A DNA stretch of 33,122 nt from Bacteroidota bacterium (GTDB taxonomy: Bacteria; Bacteroidota; Bacteroidia; Bacteroidales; F082). The position numbers and the translations under genes were made by a program. The stretch is taken from NCBI GenBank assembly GCA_003232915.1, contig QIKE01000057.1:1-33122 (forward strand), in the 5' to 3' direction. Positions 27,277 to 33,122 of the stretch are shown in pieces (positions within the stretch are counted from its first letter, which is position 1; each line of letters begins with the position of its first letter). The notes beneath the pieces are model-generated. The model did no database searches, was not told the DNA's origin, and was given only the letters and a program-made list of their open reading frames with translations.

Positions 27277-27284
27277 TATCTTTG
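27277..27284 (+). promoter_or_regulatory. Probable trxA promoter -7 box
   Basis: TATCTTTG, a match to TAnnTTTG, 23 bases before the thioredoxin ATG. Spacing implies a short leader of roughly 15-20 bases. The -33 element is not clear. Confidence 0.55.
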
Positions 27285-27307
27285 CAGTTAGAATTAAATA
27301 AAAAATT

Positions 27308-27625
27308 ATGGCTTTAGAATTCACAGATGCTAATTTCGATGCACTTGTTTTAAACTCCGACAAACCTGTAATTGTCGATTTTTGGGCTGTTTGGTGCGGC
27401 CCTTGTCGTATAATCGGCCCTATTGTTCAGGAAATTGGTGAAGAATACGGCGACCAAGTAATCGTAGGAAAACTCGACGTTGACCATAATCCCAAAACGG
27501 CTCGCAAATACGGTATTCGTAATATTCCTACTTTGCTATTTTTCAAGAACGGTAAAGTAGTTGATAAAAAGGTAGGTTCGGTTCCAAAACAAGTATTAGT
27601 TAAACAATTAGAACAATATATTTAG
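27308..27625 (+). CDS. trxA: Thioredoxin
   Basis: A 105-residue cytoplasmic disulfide reductase, standard length for the family. The active site is VWCGPCR with Cys30 and Cys33, preceded by VIVDFWA. The conserved cis-proline is Pro74 in IRNIPTLLFFKNG, and KLDVDHNPKTARKYGI precedes it. There is no signal peptide. It has its own promoter-like box and precedes the DUF58 gene by 76 bp in the same direction. Confidence 0.96.
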   Translation: MALEFTDANFDALVLNSDKPVIVDFWAVWCGPCRIIGPIVQEIGEEYGDQVIVGKLDVDHNPKTARKYGIRNIPTLLFFKNGKVVDKKVGSVPKQVLVKQLEQYI

Positions 27626-27701
27626 CGAAATTTTAAAAATATTTCAAAAGAAAAAAGTCTTTTAATTTCAACAGCCTTTTTTCGATAACGGACAGGGCAA
27701 A

Positions 27702-28637
27702 TTGGAATACAAAATTAATCAAGATCGGTTAGAGCAGTTTAATTCACTGGAATTTTTAGCTCAACAGGTTGTAGAAGGCTTTATAACAGGTCTTCACAAA
27801 AGCCCTTTTCATGGGTTTTCGGTAGAATTCGCCGAACATCGTTTATACAATACCGGCGAATCTACACGCTTTATTGATTGGAAACTTTACGGCAAAACCG
27901 ACAAGCTTTTTGTTAAACGATTTGAAGAAGAAACTAACCTTCGTTGCCATATTATCATTGACAAATCGTCCTCAATGTATTTTCCCGTTCGTGATAAAAA
28001 CGATATTGATCACCCGAATAAACTTACATTTTCGGTATATGCTGCCGCTGCTCTCATTACTATGATGAAAAAACAACGAGATGCTGTTGGAATAAGTCTT
28101 TTTTCCGACAAAATAGAACTCAATACCCCTACCCGTTCGAGCATCGTACATCAAAAGTATTTATACACCGAATTGGAAAAAATGCTTGACAACTCGTTGT
28201 GGAGAGAGGGAGGTACAACCGATGTGGTAAAATCGCTTCACACGTTGTCGGAAATGATTCATAAACGCTCATTGGTGATTATTTTTAGTGATATGATGGA
28301 TAACACCGAACGTCTCCACGAGGTGTTTCAGGCACTTCAGCATTTTCGGCATTACAAACACGAAGTTGTTTTATTCCATATAAGCGATAAGAAGTTTGAA
28401 GAAAAGTTGCAATTTGAAGACCGCCCTTACAGATTTATTGATATGGAAACCGGCGAAAGCCTGAAACTTAATCCCATAGAAGTTCGTGCAAAATATTTTG
28501 AAGCCTTTCAAAGGCAGCGTAAAACCCTTGAACTACGTTGTGGCCGCTACGGTATTGATTATGTGGAAGCCGATATCAACAAAGGCTTTGAAGGAATCCT
28601 ACTACCTTATCTTCTAAAAAGGGAAAGACTTTTTTGA
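27702..28637 (+). CDS. DUF58-family protein with von Willebrand-type metal site
   Basis: A 311-residue protein with the DUF58 opening (GLHKSPFHGFSVEFAEHRLY, then GESTRFIDWKLYGKTDKLFV) and a vWA-like domain. The MIDAS motif is DKSSS (Asp87, Ser89, Ser91), with a later IIFSDMMD aspartate. DUF58 proteins usually pair with MoxR AAA ATPases and Bat proteins; none of these is adjacent here. The start is TTG at 27702: no in-frame ATG occurs before the MIDAS region, and the family's N-terminus begins close to this point. Function unknown; probably chaperone- or stress-related by association with the family. No transmembrane segment. Confidence 0.88.
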   Translation: MEYKINQDRLEQFNSLEFLAQQVVEGFITGLHKSPFHGFSVEFAEHRLYNTGESTRFIDWKLYGKTDKLFVKRFEEETNLRCHIIIDKSSSMYFPVRDKNDIDHPNKLTFSVYAAAALITMMKKQRDAVGISLFSDKIELNTPTRSSIVHQKYLYTELEKMLDNSLWREGGTTDVVKSLHTLSEMIHKRSLVIIFSDMMDNTERLHEVFQALQHFRHYKHEVVLFHISDKKFEEKLQFEDRPYRFIDMETGESLKLNPIEVRAKYFEAFQRQRKTLELRCGRYGIDYVEADINKGFEGILLPYLLKRERLF

Positions 28638-29016
28638 AGAGAATTTTTATTTCAAATGAAACACCACGTTCTTTTGGCATGATAATATTCTTTTGACTAT
28701 GTCCTTTTGTTTGTTGAGATAAATTGAATTCTGAATATCAATTAACGAATCACGCGTTAAGAAATAAATTAAAACTTCAAGATCCTTAAATCGTAAACCG
28801 GTGTTTTATTTAAAAAAAAATAGAAAATGCTCAAAAGCCTCCTATAGAGGCAAATCAAAGCCACTTTTTAAGAAGTTGGATTATTTATTGAAAATTTTCG
28901 CGTTTTTCTTTATAAGCATTTTGTTGATAACAAATCATATTCTTTGGTGAAAAATCTATCAGTTGAATAATAAAAAATATTTTTTTTGTAAAATGACTTA
29001 ACAATAACTATTTGTG
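28638..29016. other. Intergenic region with hairpin repeat
   Basis: No gene. A diverged copy of the double-hairpin repeat sits at 28835-28886. The remainder is AT-rich leader for the RRM gene, with a poly-A run near 28811-28820 and a poly-T run at 28979-28987. Confidence 0.5.
28835..28886. repeat. Double-hairpin intergenic repeat, copy 2
   Basis: AAGCCTCC, TATAGAGGC, AAATCAAAGCCACTTTTTAA and AAGTTGGATT follow the order and spacing of 217-268. The first stem is rebuilt with different bases (GCCTC/GAGGC instead of GCCCCC/GGGGGC). The second stem is weakened. Confidence 0.6.
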
Positions 29017-29024
29017 TACATTTG
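29017..29024 (+). promoter_or_regulatory. Probable promoter -7 box of the RRM gene
   Basis: TACATTTG matches TAnnTTTG. It would leave a leader of about 90 bases before the ATG at 29120, long enough for post-transcriptional control. Confidence 0.5.
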
Positions 29025-29119
29025 CAGCAGATTTCCATTTTTCATTTTAAACTAAGGTTAATATCTTGGTTTTAAAGAAGGGTTGGGAATTGTTTAGTAT
29101 TTATTTTATTTGTTTAATT

Positions 29120-29386
29120 ATGTCCAAAAAATTATTCGTTGGGAATATTGCATGGAGCGCATCGGAAGATGATCTGCATAATTTGTTTTCCCAACATGGA
29201 GAAGTCGAAGATTTAGTTATCTTAAAAGACAAGTTTACTAATCGCTCAAAAGGTTTTGGTTTTGTAACTTTTATAAATGACGAAGATGCCAGCAAAGCAA
29301 TTTCGGAGTTGAACGGTTATAACTTGAACGGACGCGATTTAGTTGTTAACGAAGCTAAACCACCAAGGCAGAGAAACCATTATTAG
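29120..29386 (+). CDS. Single-RRM RNA-binding protein
   Basis: An 88-residue protein that is one RNA recognition motif with a short basic tail. RNP2 is LFVGNI (5-10) and RNP1 is KGFGFVTF (44-51), with the conserved aromatic residues for base stacking. GYNLNGRDLVVNEAKPPRQR closes the domain. Bacterial proteins of this type are common in Bacteroidetes and cyanobacteria and often respond to cold; the target RNA is unknown. The ATG at 29120 is chosen over 29066 because the RRM begins there. A terminator hairpin follows, so it is probably monocistronic. Confidence 0.93.
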   Translation: MSKKLFVGNIAWSASEDDLHNLFSQHGEVEDLVILKDKFTNRSKGFGFVTFINDEDASKAISELNGYNLNGRDLVVNEAKPPRQRNHY

Positions 29387-29406
29387 TTTTATTTGCCAAT
29401 TATTAC

Positions 29407-29441
29407 AAAATGCCTTTCCGGATTGTGGTCAGGCATTTTTT
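29407..29441 (+). terminator. Rho-independent terminator of the RRM gene
   Basis: AAAATGCCT (29407-29415) pairs with AGGCATTTT (29431-29439) around a 15-base loop, with a T run at 29436-29441, 20 bases after the stop codon. Confidence 0.75.
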
Positions 29442-29710
29442 GTATAATATAGGGAAAAGCAGGCGCTACAAACTCAAACAATTGATAAATTTTACGAGGG
29501 AAACTTATCGGGTGTTGATTCTAACAAATTGTTCAGGCTTGTATTCAGAACGCAAGTGCCCGTTGAGGAGTAGATGTTTTGTATTTGCGACTGCACAAAA
29601 TAAAAAATCTGACTTGGTACATATTTCCGACGAATCAACAAATTTGAGCAGAACACTTAAAAACTGAATTCCGGTTGCCAGTTTGTCGTGTCATCTATAC
29701 TGTAATATTT

Positions 29711-29815
29711 TTATTTCGTCAAAGGAAATTTCACAGTATCTTTTACACCAAAGACATTGACAGGAAAAGTATAAGCCGTTAAATCATAATTATTTTCACG
29801 AATTATTCTGATCAA
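29711..29815 (-). other. Coding-like fragment after the acyltransferase
   Basis: An open frame of 34 codons reads LIRIIRENNYDLTAYTFPVN and then VFGVKDTVKFPLTK and TAA. It has no ATG; a TTG at 29815 is its first possible start, and it overlaps the last 20 bases of the acyltransferase. The residue mix looks protein-like, as if it were the C-terminus of a lost gene. I do not recognise it. Confidence 0.25.
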
Positions 29816-30374
29816 TTACCTCTTTTTGATACAAATTAAACTGTTTTGGATGTTTACCGTGAAACGGTTTGTAAAATTTTTCTATTTCTACTATATCTTT
29901 TTCAAAATTACCGGTAGGATAAAATACGGGGCCTAATCCTCCCTTCTTTTCTTTATAATCAATAAAAGCCAAAATAATGGGGACCTTGGTTTTGATGGCA
30001 ATTTGATAAAATCCTTTTTTCCAGTTTTCAACAAGTGCACGAGTTCCTTCGGGGGTGATAACCGTAAAAAATTCCTCATTATCTTGATACATTCGCAAAA
30101 TCTGAATAAGTAAATGTGCCGGTTTTCCCCGTTTTACAGGAACGCCACCTAATTTTCGCATAAAATAGCCAAACGGCCAAGTAAAAGCTTCCGACTTAAT
30201 CATAAACTTCACATTTGCTTGTAAATACCAAAAAGCAATTAGGCCTATAACAAAATCCCATAAACTGGTGTGTGGTGCAACAATGATTACCGCTTTTTTT
30301 ATCCCATCGGGAATACCTCCCTTTATTTTCCAATTGAAAACGTTGATTAAAAGAAAAATTAAGAATCGTTTCAT
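29796..30374 (-). CDS. 1-acyl-sn-glycerol-3-phosphate acyltransferase-like protein (PlsC family)
   Basis: A 192-residue membrane-associated acyltransferase. It carries the PlsC motifs: HTSLWD (His35 and Asp40, the HX4D catalytic site), GGVPVKRG (~76-83) and the substrate-binding TPEGTR (107-112). A hydrophobic N-terminus (FLIFLLINVFNW) precedes them. It likely acylates lysophosphatidate or a related glycerolipid. It is shorter than E. coli PlsC (245), closer to a compact Bacteroidetes subfamily. The ATG at 30374 is chosen over 30416, as it begins the hydrophobic segment. Confidence 0.87.
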   Translation of the reverse strand: MKRFLIFLLINVFNWKIKGGIPDGIKKAVIIVAPHTSLWDFVIGLIAFWYLQANVKFMIKSEAFTWPFGYFMRKLGGVPVKRGKPAHLLIQILRMYQDNEEFFTVITPEGTRALVENWKKGFYQIAIKTKVPIILAFIDYKEKKGGLGPVFYPTGNFEKDIVEIEKFYKPFHGKHPKQFNLYQKEVIDQNNS

Positions 30375-30445
30375 AACCTTTAAAAAATGAGAGGCAAAGT
30401 TATGAAAATAGGGCAATAGAAAGAAAAGAAAAATTTTGATTTCAA

Positions 30446-30524
30446 GGAGGGACTATAAAGTAAGAATGTGGCGAGGAAACTCAGGGAAGAGGACTATAAT
30501 GGAAAGGCCGACCGCCATAAAAAA
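30446..30524 (+). repeat. Structured repeat, copy C (short form)
   Basis: GGAGGGACTATAAAG, then GGCGAGG, then GAGGACTATAATGGAAAGGC, CGACCGCCATAAAAAA. Units 1 and 2 are present but the central hairpin of copies A and B is missing. The A-rich end faces recN, about 110 bp from its start. Confidence 0.7.
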
Positions 30525-30608
30525 TGATAAATATCCATTTTTTTTCTAACATTTTAAAATAATTTTTAACACTGTAAAATGTTCTTATCGAAAATTCAAC
30601 AGTTTTTT

Positions 30609-30616
30609 TATTTTTG
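30609..30616 (+). promoter_or_regulatory. Probable recN promoter -7 box
   Basis: TATTTTTG matches TAnnTTTG and lies 19 bases before the ATG at 30635. Its position argues against starting recN at the upstream TTG at 30614. Confidence 0.5.
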
Positions 30617-30634
30617 CCTTTAAAACCGAAAAGG

Positions 30635-32314
30635 ATGCTTCAATCGTTATATGTTAAAAACTACGCACTCATCGAAGAGTTGCAGGTAGATTTCTCGAAT
30701 GGGTTTACGGCTATTACCGGCGAAACCGGCGCCGGAAAAACCATCTTGCTCGGTGCACTTTCGTTGGTGCTTGGCAAACGTGCCGATCTTTCAGTTTTAC
30801 GCAATAGTTCGTTAAAATGTATTATTGAAGCCGGTTTTGATATTTCCAAGTTGCAATTGCAAGAATTTTTTACACATAACGATCTCGACTACGACAGTCA
30901 TAGTTTTTTGCGTCGCGAAATGCTTCCTTCCGGAAAATCGCGAGCTTTCATCAATGATACACCTGTTAGTCAATCTGTTTTAAAAGAAATAGGAGAACAG
31001 CTTGTTGATATACATTCGCAACACCAAACCTTGTTATTAGCAAAACCCGAATTTCAACTTTTGCTTTTCGATAGTTATATCAACCGTTCTAATCTTATCG
31101 AACAATACAGGCAAGTTTTTAAAATTTATCGTAGTCGAAAGCAACAGTTAAAACAACTGAAACTCGAAAAACAAAAAGTTACGTCCGAAGAGGATTATCT
31201 ACGGTTTCAGCTAAACGAAATAAAAGCTGCCGACACTGCTATTGCGGAATTCGAACAGTTGAAAAACGAAGAACAATTACTGTCGCATGCCGAGGAAATT
31301 GGCAATACCTTGTCGATTGCAGTGAATCTACTTTCCGAAAATGAGTTATCAGTACTTGAACATATCAAACAGCTTGAAGCAGCTTTTGCGAAGGTTGCCG
31401 GCTATCATTCCGGAATAGCACAATTGAGTCAACGTCTTGATTCGGTGTTTATCGAACTAAAAGACATTGTAGGTGAATCGGAAAAATTTGCTTCCGAAGT
31501 TGCTTACGATCCCGTTAAAGCTGAAAAAATCAACGAACAACTCAACACTATTTATCATTTATTGCAAAAGCACAATTTGACCAACACTGCTGATTTGCTT
31601 CGGCTTCGTGAAAAGTTCTCAGGAAGGTTAAACAATATAGAAAATGTAGATGCCGAAATCGAAGAGCTTGAAAAACAATTTTATAAGCAAGAAATGGATG
31701 CACGCAAAAAAGCGGAAGATCTTTCTTTGCTTCGAAAACAACGGCTTACAGCTTTCGAGAAACAAGCCCGAAATTTGTTGGCTTTATTGGGCATGCCCGA
31801 TGCCGTATTGAAAGTTGTTGTTGAAGAATCAACTCATCTTGACGAAAACGGTATAAATAAAGTGTATTTTTTGTTTTCGGCTAACAAAGGTAGCCAACCG
31901 GAAGAAATTTCGAAAACAGCTTCAGGTGGTGAACTTTCACGACTTATGTTAGCTTTAAAAGCCATGGTACAACAAAACAAACTTTTACCTACAATCATTT
32001 TCGATGAAATTGATGCCGGCGTTTCGGGAGAGATAGCCGGTAAAATCGGAGCTATTTTGCAGGAGATGGGCAAACGTTTGCAAGTAATAGCCATTACTCA
32101 TTTACCACAAATTGCAGCAAGAGCACAACTTCAACTTAAGGTTTTTAAAGAAAACAAGGGCGCAAAAACTACTTCCCGTATCGCACTACTTACCGAACAA
32201 GAACGCATTATCGAACTCGCCAGCCTCATTAGCGATGAAAAAATTACTGCCGCAGCCCTTCAAACTGCTAAAGATTTACTTAAAAATAAAAAAAAAATAT
32301 TTAATTATATTTAA
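30635..32314 (+). CDS. recN: DNA repair protein RecN
   Basis: A 559-residue SMC-like ATPase for double-strand-break repair. The N-terminus is LQSLYVKNYALIEELQVDF followed by Walker A GETGAGKT (29-36). A central coiled coil (~150-360, with EEDYLRFQLNEIKAADTAIA) is followed by the ABC signature ASGGELSRLMLALK and Walker B TIIFDEIDAGVSG with the switch AITHLPQIAARA. Length matches the family (~550). Bacteroidetes recN is often followed by a conserved outer-membrane gene; here only degraded ORFs follow. An A10 run at 32288-32297 lies in the last codons, where slippage would alter only the tail. Confidence 0.95.
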   Translation: MLQSLYVKNYALIEELQVDFSNGFTAITGETGAGKTILLGALSLVLGKRADLSVLRNSSLKCIIEAGFDISKLQLQEFFTHNDLDYDSHSFLRREMLPSGKSRAFINDTPVSQSVLKEIGEQLVDIHSQHQTLLLAKPEFQLLLFDSYINRSNLIEQYRQVFKIYRSRKQQLKQLKLEKQKVTSEEDYLRFQLNEIKAADTAIAEFEQLKNEEQLLSHAEEIGNTLSIAVNLLSENELSVLEHIKQLEAAFAKVAGYHSGIAQLSQRLDSVFIELKDIVGESEKFASEVAYDPVKAEKINEQLNTIYHLLQKHNLTNTADLLRLREKFSGRLNNIENVDAEIEELEKQFYKQEMDARKKAEDLSLLRKQRLTAFEKQARNLLALLGMPDAVLKVVVEESTHLDENGINKVYFLFSANKGSQPEEISKTASGGELSRLMLALKAMVQQNKLLPTIIFDEIDAGVSGEIAGKIGAILQEMGKRLQVIAITHLPQIAARAQLQLKVFKENKGAKTTSRIALLTEQERIIELASLISDEKITAAALQTAKDLLKNKKKIFNYI

Positions 32315-32321
32315 GAGAATC

Positions 32322-32622
32322 AGGTATATAAGGCTTTTACAAAAAAGAACTTACTTTGTGTTTTTTATTTTGCTTTCGTGTGCAAACAATAACGCAATCC
32401 AAATTTCCTATCTGAATACAAATGCTGAGTCCAATTGCTGATGCTAACTATTCTACCTTTACAAAAGAGTTGGTACCAGAAAACAAATATGCATCAATTT
32501 CGAAAAATAGCGATGTATGTTTGCGAGCCAAAATCACATTAATTTTCATTATTTGTAAAAATAGTTTTTCGATATTGTCAATGTGTCATTATTTACTATT
32601 AATGTTGCTTTCTTATTTGTAG
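32322..32622 (+). other. Possible broken small lipoprotein gene after recN
   Basis: Directly after recN an open stretch reads RYIRLLQKRTYFVFFILLSC then ANNNAIQISYLNTNAESNC and stops at 32441. It looks like a lipoprotein signal but has no ATG. The overlapping frame from ATG 32422 gives DANYSTFTKELVPENKYASI and then KNSDVCLRAKI. A single frameshift near 32425-32440 would join them. No family recognised. Confidence 0.3.
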
Positions 32623-32716
32623 AAACACATATCTTTTTATAACTATCATTTAAAATAGTTACCCAAGAATTTAATAACACAGAAGCTACAAGAAAGATTA
32701 CAATTTTAATTTTCAT
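32549..32716 (-). CDS. Small exported hypothetical protein
   Basis: A 55-residue ORF from the ATG at 32716: MKIKIVIFLVASVLLNSW is a plausible signal peptide, followed by a short mature region (NDSYKKICVSTNKKATLIVN, NDTLTISKNYFYK). It could be a truncated remnant of a longer exported protein. It converges with the fragment at 32322. Confidence 0.4.
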   Translation of the reverse strand: MKIKIVIFLVASVLLNSWVTILNDSYKKICVSTNKKATLIVNNDTLTISKNYFYK

Positions 32717-33041
32717 ATATCCATTTTTTTTGCTTTGTCTTACATTCAATTCCAACTAACACCAAAGCTATTTATTTTATTTACAATCATTTAACATTTT
32801 GTCAATTTCATTCATTTTTTCTATTTTTTTCCTACATTATCTTAAAAACTCAACTGTCTTTCCATAGTAAGGAATGCTTACCAACGCTTTGGCAATATGA
32901 AAAGTTGGGCATTTTGAAACACCAAACTTTCAGTTTACTACGTTCCGTGTTTAAAGTTAAAATGTTTATATATACTACTTTATGCTCAATTTTTTATATT
33001 GCGTGTTTATGGCTTGAAATGTCTTTTAAAGGCTTGATATT
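32717..33041. other. Gap before the last partial gene
   Basis: No gene, RNA or clear terminator. AT-rich with several T runs. Confidence 0.4.
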
Positions 33042-33122
33042 CTATCTTGTCAAAATAACTTTTCTACTCATTGCCGTACCGTTTAGTTCCATTACCCGCA
33101 CAATATATAAGCCTCTTTTCCA
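33042..33122 (-). CDS. C-terminal end of a T9SS-sorted secreted protein (cut by window edge)
   Basis: The minus strand from the window edge reads WKRGLYIVRVMELNGTAMSR then KVILTR and TAG (33042-33044). The G-L/M-Y-I-V ... K-V/F-I/L pattern and the terminal position match the last strands of the type A Por-sorting domain, as at the end of the 14526 gene. The rest lies beyond the window. Confidence 0.8.
   Translation of the reverse strand, partial: WKRGLYIVRVMELNGTAMSRKVILTR

Noticed and set aside
29410-29667. 85-residue ORF downstream of the RRM gene
   Set aside because: It starts inside the terminator hairpin and has no family motif or coding character.
1-33122. tRNA, rRNA or tmRNA genes in the gaps
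   Set aside because: No cloverleaf T-arm words, rRNA-conserved words or tmRNA ends were seen on either strand. A covariance search could confirm this.

Overview
This is an AT-rich chromosomal segment from a member of the Bacteroidota, probably Bacteroidales or a relative. The evidence is a MurF-alanine racemase fusion, type IX secretion (T9SS) sorting tails, a GldN/PorN-like lipoprotein, a YidD next to RnpA, and several TAnnTTTG boxes of the Bacteroidetes primary sigma factor upstream of genes. Shine-Dalgarno sequences are not evident. I see no rRNA, tRNA, CRISPR array, phage or intact mobile element.

Layout. 1-937: debris, with a truncated ISAzo13-type transposase and small hairpin repeats. 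938-6123 (+): a dihydroorotate dehydrogenase-like protein, rnpA, yidD, an S41 processing peptidase and an O-antigen ligase-like membrane protein. 6124-7822: gene-poor, holding a decayed IS1380-family transposase that is itself interrupted by a short inverted-repeat element. 7823-11435 (+): pdxA and murF-alr. 11587-17695: a FtsB/DivIC-like division protein, a small membrane protein, ddl, a PASTA protein, a large T9SS-secreted protein and rluD. 17696-18680: gene-free, with a second copy of the inverted-repeat element and other repeats. 18681-22108 (-): a GH13 lipoprotein, a LysM glucosaminidase and a GldN-like lipoprotein. 22202-23272 (+): a DSD1-type PLP enzyme. 23887-26871 (-): a 994-residue receiver plus PEP-synthase-type nucleotide-binding protein, flanked by inverted copies of a structured repeat. 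27308-32314: thioredoxin, a DUF58 protein, an RRM protein, an acyltransferase (-) and recN. The right end has small degraded ORFs and the tail of another T9SS-secreted protein.

Most genes are housekeeping. Many serve the envelope: D-alanine supply and use (Alr, MurF, Ddl), peptidoglycan turnover (glucosaminidase), division (FtsB-like), O-antigen ligation, phospholipid acylation and T9SS export.

The most informative unexplained material is repetitive. (1) A non-autonomous MITE-like element is present twice, with ~20-bp inverted ends and perfect 6-bp target duplications; one copy sits inside the IS1380 pseudogene, and removing it restores the transposase reading. (2) A ~150-bp structured repeat occurs three times, with its A-rich end always facing the adjacent gene; two copies bracket the receiver/PEP-synthase-like gene. 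(3) Short hairpin repeats show compensatory base changes. The strongest functional oddity is the 994-residue protein, which has a complete-looking receiver site but no phosphohistidine or PEP-barrel domain. I found no convincing new defence or biosynthetic system.
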